A stretch of 64,000 bases of DNA from Liolophura sinensis (Eukaryota; Mollusca; Polyplacophora; Chitonida; Chitonidae), in assembly GCF_032854445.1 (NCBI RefSeq), contig NC_088307.1:5764001-5828000 (forward strand), in the 5' to 3' direction. The notes below the pieces were generated by a model. The model did not search any database and was not told the DNA's origin. It was given only the letters and a program-made list of their open reading frames with translations. The position numbers and the translations under genes were made by a program. The first letter of the stretch is position 1. Every line of letters starts with the position of its first letter. Shown here one piece after another: positions 24,114 to 34,905 of this stretch.

Positions 24114-24353
24114 GTAGACTGTATTGTAGGCCTTGTTAAAGAAGTGGAAAGTTGTGCTTATGTTGATCTGTTTAGAGCCACCATCGTCTTTCTTCTCCGT
24201 CGTCTGGTCCGTGGAGGTGTTGAAGGGGTAGAAGTAGTCTATATGCAGTCCTGAGCAGAATGACCAGTGGTCAGCGAAACACAAGAGACTAATCCCGCTG
24301 AGGAGCACAACTATACCCGGGCACATCGGCCGATGGCCATTACCAACCATCAT
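24114..24353 (-). CDS. Candidate first coding exon of a membrane protein (partial)
   Basis: The product is not recognised. On the minus strand an in-frame TGA (24443-24441) closes the frame upstream. The first ATG is at 24353, followed at once by a second ATG in a better context (A at -3, G at +4). The exon gives 80 complete codons and ends at a TAC|GTAAGC splice donor. Residues 11-27 form a hydrophobic stretch, followed by Asp28-His29-Trp30. Cys25 and Cys33 are present, and Asn45-Thr-Ser and Asn64-Ile-Ser are N-glycosylation sequons, which fits an extracellular loop after one membrane helix. The pattern (small-residue helix, then D-x-W) recalls the start of claudin/PMP22-type four-helix proteins, but that is a guess from layout. 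Downstream exons are not visible. It could also be a signal-anchor protein, or a chance frame. Confidence 0.5.
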
Positions 24354-24429
24354 AAACTGCGCGACGGGTCGGGGCGTTCGGCGAACAGCGAGTGTCGTCA
24401 AGAAGTCCACTAGTACGCCCAAAACTTCT

Positions 24430-25560
24430 ACAACTTTTACTCATGTCGTTTAGTATTTAAAAAAAAAAATTTTTTTTTAAATTTCACATAGCCTTCATCA
24501 CTCAATTTTAACGAATACGCGAAGTTAAGAGTACAACTCCACGTCCGTCGAGTTACTCATTTTTAAAATTTAATTCCTTGAGTGACGGCACGTGAATTTT
24601 CGGCACACATGAAGAAGAAATCACCACGATTGTATATAAATCCTCTGTCTGGCCATATGCCTTCAGCAGCAGCAACAACAACAACATTAACATCGGCCTC
24701 TTCATCCGCCTTATCTTTCACAGGCATCATCCCGACACGCATCTGAAATCCCCCTCACTGATGAAAAGTAGCATACGTTCATCAAAATGCTTCATCACAT
24801 CCCCTTTGACACCTTCCGTATTTTCCGATTGGAAGAAAACATCAGCACATTGGTACTTACATACATCCTATGTACAAGCGATGACTAAATAGCACGGTGT
24901 GTGTAAAGTTTCTAAAGTCCCTTTCCCCCGTCTCTCACTTCGTGTAGGCTGTTGCTTTCGTTGAGTTAACTAGCGCTACATACGTTGGCCTCAGAGCTGA
25001 CGGACTCTCCCCAAAACTGGGTCAACTTTTACATTCTATCTCCGAGGTGTGGTCCTTTTTAACCAGCGTACTCCGCTCACTGTTCATCGTACCTCACTCA
25101 CATTCCTGTAGCTGCCAGCTTCTCTTGCTTATTTAGCCCAATTTGCAACGGTACGTAACTGCCACGACGAAGATCGTGAAAATCTGCCCTAGTTCACTAC
25201 CACATGCACACACGGGTGACCGTAACTTTGCTACTACCAGTCCACATGCTTTACTTTCATCGGGGTTATTTAAAAGACTCGCCTGCCGGCATCGTATCCT
25301 TAGGCGGCTCCCTACCAAAATTATTTAGAATTTTTTTTAACATCTGTGCTTCCACTGTAAACGGTCAAATCTGCTTTTAGAATGTTTTGAATACGTCGAA
25401 ATAACTTTCACCCGATGGAATAGAATTAGTGAGTGGAAATTTGCCCGCCCTATCCGACATGCGGGCCCCCCAAATCTGGAGCCTCAATCTTGAACCATCT
25501 GTAGCCGTGACGTCATCCGGTAGTTAGGGCGTTACCCTTAAAATCAGTCTAGCTTTAGCC
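24430..25560 (-). promoter_or_regulatory. Possible promoter and 5' untranslated region of the candidate gene
   Basis: This stretch has more CpG and G+C than its neighbours and no repeats apart from a CAGCAGCAGCAACAACAACA tract near 24664. A perfect TGACGTCA (CRE/ATF site) lies at 25508-25515, followed by CCGGTAG. A polyT/polyA tract sits at 24460-24480. Small frames on both strands (25133-25328) overlap each other and have no domain. No TATA box was identified. The promoter role is inferred from position and composition only. Confidence 0.35.
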
Positions 25561-26384
25561 ATAGGCTTTATACAGACGTGTTGGTAATGTGTGTAGATAT
25601 ATATATATCAGTAATGTATAGCGCGCGCCTGGCCAAACTATACATGACTTGCCCTTCGTCTATAACCGCATAACTATACAAATGCCGTAGGGAATATATG
25701 CATTTTTTTTCCATCTGAAGTTACAAAAAATAAAGATGTCGAGAAGAGAGAAAAGGAAGAAAAGACGGGAAAAACTATAATATAATGGTATACACAAAAC
25801 TATATATGTAGGCTACCATATATGAAAATGAAGATGTTAAATAAGAAAAGGGCAAGAGTGGAATATATTATATACTGTCTACGGCCGGACATACAGGATG
25901 TACACTGGCAAACATATAAAAGAGATTTAACATTATACAGGCTTACAATACATATATGTACAATAAAAAAAGATTATAAAAATGGTATCTTATTTACGGT
26001 TGACCTAGAAATTTATTGAATGATATCACTGCAAGCTGATTCATGGACACGGGTGAACTTTACTCATTAGATCTCCGGGATCTAGGTTTGTCATCTGTTA
26101 TTTTTTTGTTTTGTTTTGTTTTCTTTTTAACTTCAGATTAACTTCAGCTAGATTGATGTGAAATTAGACGGTGTTGCGTAAGCAGCTAAGACTTGATTAA
26201 AATTCTGTATGTGTACGATATTAAACAACTTGAGATAGGAATACGTTATCGCGTATGTAATTATCTTAGTTATGAAATTAACGGCGTATTTTGGGAGATT
26301 TATTTGGCCACCATCAGAAACACGGATAAGATCTTAAAAGTTTAAAAGTGTAACAGTACAGTATACGATGCAGCCTCTCATCAT
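25561..26384. other. No recognisable feature
   Basis: AT-rich DNA with a short TA run near 25600. No supported gene. Confidence 0.4.
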
Positions 26385-26800
26385 TACGGGTGTGAGTTCA
26401 AATCTAGAAAAACCTTTTATTTCCTGACTCAGCTAGGATATTCTGTTTGGGTTTGCAATAGGTCAGCAACCCTATAATTTCAGTCGCAAGTTGGGTGATT
26501 TATTCGGTGTATAGTTGGACGAATATTTGCGGTCTTCCAACCTTGCGAGTTCCAGATCAAATCTCGAACAGTTCTCTTTTCTTTCCAAAAACGTTTGCAA
26601 TTGGTCAGAATGCCCATTACTTCTGTGGCAAGCCAGACGATTTATTCGGTGTATAGTTCGACGACAAATGTCGTGTAAGCAGTATCTCGTTGTTGCGGGT
26701 TCAACTTCAAATCTCGAACATGTAGCCCCCTATTCTTTTCCCGACTCACTCAGAATGTATTCTGTTTGACTTTGCAATAGGTCAGCAGGCCTATAATTTC
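26385..26800 (+). repeat. Tandem repeat, about 142-bp unit, 3 diverged copies
   Basis: GATTTATTCGGTGTATAGTT recurs at 26497 and 26639, and TTTGCAATAGGTCAGCA, TTGCAATTGGTCAGAA and TTTGCAATAGGTCAGCA mark the three copies. Each copy also has a GAGTTCAAATCT- or GATCAAATCTCGAAC-like block resembling a polymerase III B-box, so the unit may derive from a tRNA-headed SINE. Confidence 0.75.
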
Positions 26801-26804
26801 CCTT

Positions 26805-26925
26805 GGTAAACCTAGGACCATCCGCAGATTGCTGAAAGACCTTCCCACGTACGACTGGAGAGGAGCCAGCATGAGCTGGACTTGAACTCGCAGCGATTGC
26901 ATTGGTGAGAGGCTTCTTGGTTGCA
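26805..26925 (-). mobile_element. SINE family S, head fragment
   Basis: The minus-strand sequence covers the head (GAGTTCAAGTCCAGCTCATG) and the start of the body (GGTCTTTCAGCAATCTGCGG). It stops before the body centre, so the tail is missing. Confidence 0.88.
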
Positions 26926-27120
26926 GTTAGTGTAGTTTCCATATGGTGGGCAGCAAAGACAAAACAACAATAACATGCTTATAGTTTGTCCGCGCTCACG
27001 GCCAATGGCAGGTTATGTGTAGTAACACAAGTACTTTCCACCCCTGCCATATACAAGTGCACGGAGACAAAAAAGGAAGGTATATATAATTGTTTATTTG
27101 CTTGTATGTCAAAATACTTA

Positions 27121-27315
27121 CACACAAAAATGACATTTTAACAGAAAGCCTGTTGCCTGAATGATGCCAGAATGTATTGTTATTACAAAGAAACACTGTG
27201 TCATATTCAACACATTATCCTGTTATTCTTATGTCATTATGTTGAATAAGTAGCATATTTGTGCTACATTTAACAGAATAATCTGCTACATTTAACAGAA
27301 TAATCACAGAACAAT
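27121..27315. mobile_element. MITE M, diverged copy
   Basis: Shares TTTAACAGAAAGCCTGTTG, CTGAATGATGCCAGAATGTA and ATTTAACAGAATAATC blocks in order with the complete copy at 61131. The terminal repeats are eroded. Confidence 0.7.
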
Positions 27316-27787
27316 TACTTTTATAAACTATGTATGGATTGCATCTGATACCTGAACCTCTGAAATTTTCTATTTGCATAAATCCATTGCCAGTCTATAT
27401 AGAAAGAAGTATCTGATTGGATAACGAGGACAGTCTGTTAAATTCCGACCAGAAGACGTTACCCTAGACATGGAGGTAAACGGAGTGACATAAAAGTGCA
27501 ACGGCAACTCGGGTCCAAGCCTGACTAGCTATTCTTCTCTTATAACAGGCCTACATGAGTACCACGTATATTACCACGTGCACCGATGCAGTTTTGGCCA
27601 GCATTACTTTAAATGGGGAATGTTACCAATTCATAGCCATGCATGGATATGTGTGTGTGGCCGATTTCTTACAGCCTGCCTCTGTATCAAAATAAATGAA
27701 AAGTAGAGTTTATTCCTCTTTACTGATTGACCACCCAGGGCTTTACGTCATCATATCTCAATTGCAGTTGTTGTTATCTTGCTAGAG
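27316..27787. other. No recognisable feature
   Basis: Unremarkable AT-rich DNA between an M element and a SINE. Confidence 0.4.
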
Positions 27788-28041
27788 CAGGACAATAACC
27801 CAGAAGCTTCTCACCAATGCGGTCGCTGTGAGTTCAAGTCCATCTTATGCTGACTTCCTCTTCGGCCATACGTGACAAGGTCCTTCCTCAACCTGCGGAT
27901 GGTCGTTGTTTTTCTCCGTGCTCTGCGCGGTTTCCTCCAACCATAATGCTAGCCGCCGTTGTATAAGTGAGATACTCTTCTCACTTCCCACGCCGTGCAC
28001 TAGAGTTCGGCGTAAAACACCAAACAAATAAATAAATAAAA
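27788..28041 (+). mobile_element. SINE family S, partial head plus body
   Basis: Begins within the tRNA-derived head (ATAACCCAGAAGCTTCTCAC), then GTGAGTTCAAGTCCATC (B-box), the body and an AAATAAATAAATAAA tail. An extra 26-bp segment (about 27978-28003, CTCACTTCCCACGCCGTGCA onward) lies inside the tail block. Confidence 0.92.
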
Positions 28042-28373
28042 TCAAAAGAACTATGGTCCGACGTATTTTTTGGCTTAATAGTAATATTTTGTCGTAAGAT
28101 ATAGCTGTGTATATGTTTTTCTAGTACATGCATAATTATGCCTTTAGTCCTACTCAAATCTTGTATTGCATCTTGTTTATTTCTGTCAATGAATAATATT
28201 ATCGAAAATAAGTATATATATTGACATTAATTTTCAGAGTAAATGTTTTTGTCTTCACGCTGAAAACACTATGTAAGATACAATATAAACAAACCGTGCA
28301 AAATAATTTCATCACATATACATTGATTTGGTGTGACGTATTTCTCATGCATATGCTGTGCCTACATGCACAG
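28042..28373. other. No recognisable feature
   Basis: AT-rich DNA. Confidence 0.4.
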
Positions 28374-28570
28374 GACTGGCAGATGGTCAAGATGAGACGT
28401 TTACTGTGGAATTCGACCGTCTCCAAAACGTTTCATCTTACTACAATGTTTACAAGTCTCAAATTGCTCATACAGAACGGTACACGAGTCCGTGTATATA
28501 CATCTACACTCAACATCCCTCTCTGTACGCCAGCATGCTTCCTGCCTACGTACGCCGGACTGGACAGAGC
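28374..28570 (+). CDS. Possible internal exon, unrecognised
   Basis: A stretch with more C and G at third positions than its surroundings is open in the frame beginning GA|CTG-GCA-GAT. It is preceded by CAG (28371-28373) and followed by GTAAAT (from 28571). The 65 residues contain several Tyr and an Asn-Val-Ser sequon but no known domain. Frames on the same and opposite strands are also open here, which weakens the case. It may be an exon of an unrelated plus-strand gene, or chance. Confidence 0.22.
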
Positions 28571-28928
28571 GTAAATAAATACACGATATGTGGGTTCCTT
28601 CAATAACACGAAAGCCTTGAGAAGTGCTTTCAACGCGGTTCGCGCTGGGCGTTGGCTGAAGGTTGTTAGTTGGACGAGTTAAACAGTCTGTCACTATCAC
28701 TCTGTTTACCGCAGACTATTTCTCCCGCATCACTGGGAAATCTGTCAGTAGTAGCTGCATGTAGACTCTCTGCTGACGATAGGAATACCGGTGGCTCATT
28801 TGTTGTAAAGGGGATAACCAAAAAATAAATAAATAAACATATTTAAGTAAATATACTAAATAGAAAAATGTGTAAAAAAAGAAAGTCCATTTTCTTTTCC
28901 ATTCGATCTACTTATAAATACTCCAGGG

Positions 28929-28931
<3 letters not shown>
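28571..28931. other. No recognisable feature
   Basis: Unique-looking DNA, AT-rich toward the right. Confidence 0.4.
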
Positions 28932-29004
<73 letters not shown>

Positions 29005-29005
29005 C
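28932..29005. repeat. TA microsatellite
   Basis: TA dinucleotide run of about 74 bp with one CA interruption at 28981. Confidence 0.97.
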
Positions 29006-29229
29006 TGAATTCAGCTGACTTAAACACTATAATGCTTACAAAACCATGCTGTTGTATACATTTCTTCTTATTTAAAACACAAACCATATACTTTTACAAC
29101 ATTTGTCTAATTTTCAATTCTCTTGTTTTTCAAGATTTTGTTCTTTTTTCCTGGATTGTTTTATATATATGAGAAAAGTTTAGGGCAATTTATAGTCCGA
29201 TAGTAAGTTGTACTATGGTACAATAGGCC

Positions 29230-29308
29230 AGTATTTATTTATTTATTTGGCTGTTCTTGAAAGCCAGAAGCAAGAATTTTTCATTTATTCAATTGTGACC
29301 AGTTGCAG

Positions 29309-29343
<35 letters not shown>

Positions 29344-29455
29344 TTTGGCTGTTCTTTAACGCCCGACTCAAGAATTTTTCATGCATACGATCGTGGCCAT
29401 TTTCATGGTTGCAGGATATCTGAGTCCTATAAGAGTAAACCACATACCTTTGGTA
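29230..29455 (-). mobile_element. Degenerate SINE-like tandem pair
   Basis: Two copies of TTATTTGGCTGTTCTT plus a CAAGAATTTTTCAT block (29246-29290, 29340-29380) follow (TTTA)n runs. After the second copy come ATACGATCGTGGCCATTTTC and ACCACATACCTTTGGTAAG. The layout matches an S-like SINE in reverse orientation but belongs to a different subfamily, also seen at 31490 and 42200. Confidence 0.55.
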
Positions 29456-29589
29456 AGTTACAAGCAAACTTTTTCTTGCACATGTAACGTGTGTTATATA
29501 TTAAATAAGTTATACCCGAGATTTAAGCGAAAAATCATACAACGCAAATCCAATCCATTCCCTTCGGCCATAAAGTTCTTAAAATTTAG

Positions 29590-29880
29590 AATCATTTTAA
29601 CATTATAAATAGTATACGGGTACAAATTTGGTATTTACATGGAAAGACAAACATTTTAGCTATTCTTAGTAAATGCGGAAACTTTGATTTGATTAACGAG
29701 CATGGATTTTTTAATCTTCGTTTTAGTCTCTGCAACTGACGAAAGGCAAGTAATCTCCAAGCAGAGGAATTTTTGAGAATTCCTTGCCCGTTACGGGGAT
29801 TGAAGCCGCGTATTGGGAGAATGTGAGATTGGACAGCAAACACGTTATAATTAATCCACTCGGCCATGCGCTCTAATACA
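29590..29880 (-). mobile_element. Repeat T with tRNA-Ser-like head
   Basis: On the minus strand GCGCATGGCCGAGTGGATTA (A-box region), then about 50 bases later GGCTTCAATCCCCGTAACGG (B-box region), fit a type II tRNA (Ser/Leu) with a long variable arm. Its acceptor arm does not pair, so it is a SINE head or pseudogene. Downstream, AAAATTTAGAATCATTTTAAC (plus strand) is shared with 59925-60150. Confidence 0.55.
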
Positions 29881-30084
29881 TCCAGTTTGTACAAATGTTT
29901 GTGACATTCACTTCAGAATTTTCTTCAATTGTTGCAACCCAAATGAAATTGCCTATATCGCAACTTGACCAAATTCATGAAAACGACTATGTATACTTAA
30001 TTAGTGCACCCATAATGACGTGTGTATCTGTAACACAGAAACTGTGTACAACTCATCCACAATATCCCTATAGATGTGAAACAC

Positions 30085-30339
30085 AAATTATACAAAGGGG
30101 GCCTCTGGAGGCCTCCATTGGCCCCATGCCATGGGTTAGCACGCCAGCGCGGCGCGATGACCCAGGAGCCTCTCACTAATAGGATCGAGTCCAGCTCGTG
30201 CTAATCGTGGGTTTTCCCTGAGCTCTGCTCGGTTTCCTCCCACCAGTATGCTACCCACTGTCGTATAAGTGAAATATTCTTGAGTACGACGTCAAACACC
30301 ATATCAAATAAATAAATAAATAAATAAAATTATACAAAG
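30085..30339 (+). mobile_element. Nearly full-length SINE family S with 13-bp target-site duplication
   Basis: AAATTATACAAAG is present at 30085-30097 and 30327-30339. The 229-bp element begins GGGGCCTCTGGAGGCC (tRNA head), has GGATCGAGTCCAGCTCGTGC (B-box), lacks part of the body start, and ends in an AAATAAATAAATAAATAAA tail. Confidence 0.95.
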
Positions 30340-31489
30340 TTGGGAACTTATGCATGGTGCACAAAATTATTTGATGTTCATTTTTGCCACAATACTGTTT
30401 ACCACTCTCACAGTACAGCTTGCAAAAAGTATATACAGAGAGACAAAGAAAGAGATCTATTTATGTGGAGAAAAAAGAACCTGTTTCATCATTCGCCAGG
30501 CCCTCGTCATGCAAGCCACAAGACAGGCATGTGTCAACTGAGTGTGTACCAAACGGGTTCTGTACAATGTAATATGTACAAACATACACACTGACATTCC
30601 TAGATTGTCAACATGATGTACTGTTCACACCCATCGCTAATCCATTTTTTCTAACCCAGAATCTAAAACAAAGCATGGAGGTAACACCCATTTGAGATGA
30701 ACTGGTTCAAGGGCATTTTTTCCCTCTCGTTTGCACGTGAACAAATGGACATACTTGTCTCGTATGTAAAAGCAGATCAATAGTATTTTTTCAAAGGTGC
30801 ATGCGTGTACAGGAATTTGATACAACTATGGAAGATTCATCTCTCACTTTTCTTTATAGAAAATTTATAAAGCAGAGTTTAATATACTTTTAGTGTAACC
30901 TTTATTCGCATAATTCAAAGTTTTGTAGTTTAAAGTTAGATGGGTTTTAACAAATTGAATTAGCTAAATAAACACGCATTAACCCATATGCATGTGCATG
31001 CATTATGCAAAGATAATACAAAGTCATAAAAACGTGATTCGCATGAAATGCTGAGATCAAATACCCTTGTCAATCACAAAGTTTACATGTATTAAAGACG
31101 GGTTTAGTCTACAAGTGGGTACAGCATACCTATACATAAAGACAACATCAGGTAAGCCGATATGTTGTTAGCAGAGCTACACCCATCTTCGCAATGTTAA
31201 GGTATGTTCTCTATGTCCATTCCTACCTTGACAGCACAAACATTGCATGCACACTCTACGTACATGGGCTTGGCGTTTTGCCAAATGAAAATGCATCTTT
31301 GCATGGCTGTGGAATTAGACTCAACCAGTCACAGATATTAGGTTTTCTTCTGTCACCAAGCTAGGTCACCATGCATACTGGTATCGAACTGGTTTCAGAT
31401 ACTCGTACATTTCGTATTGAATGGATTTCAGGCGGTAATAATAAAACTATTACATGATATAAGTCATAAGATTCAAATTAATCCGAGTT
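30340..31489. other. No recognisable feature
   Basis: Several short overlapping open frames near 30340-30600 have no domain. The rest is AT-rich. Confidence 0.4.
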
Positions 31490-31615
31490 GGTTGCTGTTT
31501 AACGCCCTATTTATACTATGCTTTTGAGGTCAATTTTATAGGTGGAGGAAATAGCAAATTGCCTGGGATAAACCACCGACCTTTGGCATATCACTTTCCT
31601 GTATGTAACGTATAG
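31490..31615 (-). mobile_element. Degenerate SINE-like fragment
   Basis: GTTGCTGTTTAACGCCCTAT, then AGGTGGAGGAAATAGC and GATAAACCACCGACCTTTGG. This is the same subfamily as 29230-29455. Confidence 0.5.
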
Positions 31616-32069
31616 ATACTCACACCGTGTGAAAAAAGCCTGCTTGGACGTACTTTTCCTGTCATTTTATTGCGACCATCACGCGGGGTTATTGATGTTG
31701 ATAATTCCCAAGCGGTCTCCTTCATAAATATGTTCGTGACAGAGCACAGGAGTCGCAGGTTCAATCCCCGTTCTAAACAGAGAATTCGTAGCTTGATCCA
31801 TTTTGGCTACAAAAAGCGGTCGACGAAGCTCGTGTGGCCGTTAGCGCAGTTTGATGGTCATTGAAGATCCCTGGTCCTCAGTATGGCGTGTATATCTGTA
31901 CGCCACACGTGAGGAGCCAAAAGTGGTTTGCTTATGGCACTCTTTCACTTCAGGGCTGGCTAACAATATCAATATGGTTATTCGCTATGAGATTCCTCAC
32001 GCATGAAACTTGTGGCAGCGTCATATGGAAATTAGCCATGCGTTGAAATAGAAATTCGTATTCCAGGCG

Positions 32070-32345
32070 TCCACCAAATTGGACATTCCGGGTCAATAAA
32101 CGCAAGGCCATTTTCCAAACGACCTATAACAGAAACCACCAAAGAAAGTAGATAAAGAACGAAATAAGGACGGAATAAGGATGGAACTGTCCAGCGTGGC
32201 GATCTAATTCAACAAACCGAATACAATACCTTTATCCCCAGGTTAAGCAGAACTAGACACAATCATGAAGCAGAGCGCCAGAGATTACCAACGCTCTGTA
32301 TATACTTACAAGAGCATTATACTTATTGTAAAACTTCAGAAACTT
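32070..32345 (+). repeat. Dispersed repeat K, copy 1
   Basis: Contains CGCAAGGCCATTTTCC, AACCACCAAAGAAAG, AGGTTAAGCAGAACTAGACA and AGCAGAGCGCCAGAGATTAC. These appear in the same order at 47485 and, in reverse, at 46212 and 48820. Confidence 0.75.
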
Positions 32346-32529
32346 ATATACCCCTCAAATTGTGAGACTTGTGATGTAGGCTACAAATTACGCTAGACTA
32401 AATTTCGATTTGCACCGCTTTCCCCCACATGACATTTTAGAGTTTTATTTTAATACGGAAATTTCTCTTAGATTTGCGTAACAAAATTGAAAATTTGTGA
32501 TTATGTTTAAATTTGCCTGATACTGCAGA

Positions 32530-33245
32530 GTCAGACATAAATATTATGTGTTGTTTCGACGTAGCTGTTATCTGTCGCTTCAACTTAACTGTTCACTGCG
32601 GTTTGGAGGTAACTTTTACATGTCGTTTTGACGTAACTGGTATGTGTTGCGTCCACGTAACTGTTATTTGTCGTTTCGACATTCGTCGTTTTGACGTATA
32701 ACTGTTATCTGTCGCTTCAACTTAACTGTTCACTGCGGTTTGGAGGCAACTTTTACATGTCGTTTTGACGTAACTGGTATGTGTTGCGTCCACGTAACTG
32801 TTATTTGTCGTTTCGACATTCGTCGTTTTGACGTATAACTGTTATCTGTCGCTTCAACTTAACTGTTCACTGCGGTTTGGAGGCAACTTTTACATGTCGT
32901 TTTGACGTAACTGGTATGTGTTGCGTCCACGTAACTGTTATTTGTCGTTTCGACATTCGTCGTTTTGACGTATAACTGTTATCTGCCGCTTCGACTGAAC
33001 TGTTCACTACGGTTTGGAGGTAACTTTTACATGTCGTTTTGACGTAACTGGTATGTGTTGCGTCCACGTAACTGTTATTTGTCGTTTCGACATTCGTCGT
33101 TTTGACGTATAACTGTTCTATCTGCCGCTTCGACTGAACTGTTCACTACGGTTTGGAGGCAACTTTTACATGTCGTTTTGACGTAACTGGTATGTGGGTC
33201 GACACTGTTATCTCGTTTGGACGTACCTGTACCTTTGTTTTCGTC
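32530..33245 (+). repeat. Higher-order minisatellite, 137-bp unit built of 24-bp sub-units
   Basis: CGTATAACTG recurs at 32695, 32832, 32969 and 33106, exactly 137 bp apart. Each 137-bp unit is four 24-bp sub-units (for example CGTAACTGTTATTTGTCGTT plus TCGA), one 26-bp sub-unit and one truncated 15-bp piece. The first and last units are incomplete. The later two units share GACTGAACTGTTCACTACGG, so homogenisation is recent or local. Confidence 0.95.
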
Positions 33246-34315
33246 GAAGCAGAACGCCGGCAAAACTGCTTATCACCTTAGCTGCTAATCCCCCAAAACA
33301 CACACTTAATTACATCCTTACCAGAAATGTCACACGTCAAATTAGATGTAGCATTAGGCATTATTATATTAATTATCATGATGCATAATGAGGAAAATCT
33401 GATTATCTGATATGCTCTATGGTAATTATATACGTATAAATATGTGCTGTAATACTGATGGGAGCTATGAGTATTCATCTGTAGATAAAGTGTTATTGTA
33501 AACACCATGAGCGCAACCCACATACCTGCAGTGGCACAGATGTACAACTAGTCCGTGAGCGTGCATTGTGTCAAGCAAAGGTTCAAATCCCAAGATGGTA
33601 GCTGATCAGATTCATTTCGATTCACAGCGTTCCGCTGAGTTTAGTTTTGATCCTAAGTGTATGGACCCAGCCTACAATATGTGATATCATATTTGCTATG
33701 AAGCCGTCATGATGATATGACGTATTGTTCAGCGCTTTGACTGCCTAAGCCAGCGAAATACTGGCAAACAGTAAGGTACTGGCATTAAAGGATTTTGTTA
33801 GGGTTCTGTATGTATTTACATTGATGGTTACTTCATGTGATATCAAAAGTTGAATGTCATGCGCGCTTTGGATTTGTACACCTGACATTTTATTTATCAT
33901 TTTATACCCTATTTATACCAGGAAACGGATTTCATGATGAGCATTGTAAGTGTTTTTTTACATGATCACCTCGGTACATGTATTCTTCCTTTCGGATGAT
34001 ATGCCGTTTTCAAAAATACACACAACACAATGATATTCATACAAAGACCATGGGACTTCCTGTGAGGCGGCAAACAGAAACAAGGTAATTTTGTGTTGTT
34101 TATATTTAGAAACATCAGTCCATATATACTGTTTTCCTTTTAAAAACCCGGATAAACAAACGCGCCTCTGGCGACGGGACCCTCCATAATGTTGCAACTT
34201 TGTTTTCTTACAACTTATCACGTCACTTCCTGTCATGATCGACAAAAATAACCAGACAATGTCAGACGCCAATGTCACGTGACTATTACCTTGGCCACAT
34301 TCTCACGTAAGTACC
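33246..34315. other. No gene; tRNA-like scrap near 33570
   Basis: GTGTCAAGCAAAGGTTCAAA then TCCCAAGATGG (about 33569-33600) resembles an eroded tRNA-derived SINE head. A 106-codon minus-strand frame (33958-34278) lies in otherwise unique DNA and has no recognisable domain. Confidence 0.35.
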
Positions 34316-34519
34316 TTAAGGCAAATTTATTCCGCGTCTGTCAATGTCAGCGAAACGGAAAGAATTCAGTCGGGGAAGACTGTCAGAACTGGCACCGCCC
34401 TGTACTGTTTTCTTAACAACACAATCGACGTCCCCTTTGAATGGTGTTACCACCAGTGTTGATATAAAACCAGTAATGAAGTAGCTCACCAAAAATAAGC
34501 AGGGCACAACAACATACAT
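34316..34519 (-). CDS. Short open frame with signal-peptide-like start
   Basis: 67 codons. Residues 2-24 are strongly hydrophobic (VVVPCLFLVSYFITGF and onward), as in a signal peptide or membrane anchor. The tail contains Cys, Lys-Lys and Arg-Arg pairs that could suit a small secreted peptide. TTG|GTGAGC inside the hydrophobic part could be a splice donor instead. Related CCAGTAATGAA words also occur in the low-complexity block at 36410, so chance is quite possible. No family recognised. Confidence 0.2.
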   Translation of the reverse strand: MYVVVPCLFLVSYFITGFISTLVVTPFKGDVDCVVKKTVQGGASSDSLPRLNSFRFADIDRRGINLP

Positions 34520-34611
34520 CTACTATCGTTTGGTTTTCTATCTTCCACTGTAAGAGACATTTTTTCGACATTGTTCGTCCATCATCAGTTTTGCTTTGAT
34601 TCCCACGTAAT

Positions 34612-34905
34612 TACTATCATATAAATTTGTTTATTTATTTGATTGGTGTTTTACGCCGTACTCAAGAATATTTCACTTATACGACGGCGGCCAGCATTAT
34701 GGTGGGTGGAAGCCGGGCACAGCCCGGGGGAAACCCACGACCATCCGCAGGTTGCTAACAGACCTTCCCACTTACGGCCCGAGAGGAAGCCAACATGAGC
34801 TGGACTTGAACTCACAGCGACCGCATTGGTGGGAGGCTCCTGGGTCATTACGCTGCGCTAGCGCCCTAACCGACTGAGCCACGGAGGCCCCTACTATCAT
34901 ATAAA
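34612..34905 (-). mobile_element. Full-length SINE family S with perfect 14-bp target-site duplication
   Basis: TACTATCATATAAA occurs at 34612-34625 and 34892-34905. The 266-bp body read on the minus strand begins GGGGCCTCCGTGGCTCAGTC. It has TGGCTCAGTCGG (A-box), GAGTTCAAGTCC (B-box), a body with GCCGCCGTCGTATAAGTG and GAATATTCTTGAGTAC-like blocks, and a short A-rich tail. It is the best reference copy in the window and probably one of the youngest. Confidence 0.97.

Noticed and set aside
29785-29872. tRNA-Ser gene on the minus strand
   Set aside because: A and B boxes are recognisable, but the acceptor arm does not pair and the sequence continues into a dispersed repeat (T), so it is a SINE head or pseudogene.
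34651-34848. Frames inside SINE copies (also near 41661, 54588 and 47048)
   Set aside because: They translate the conserved SINE body and recur wherever the SINE does.
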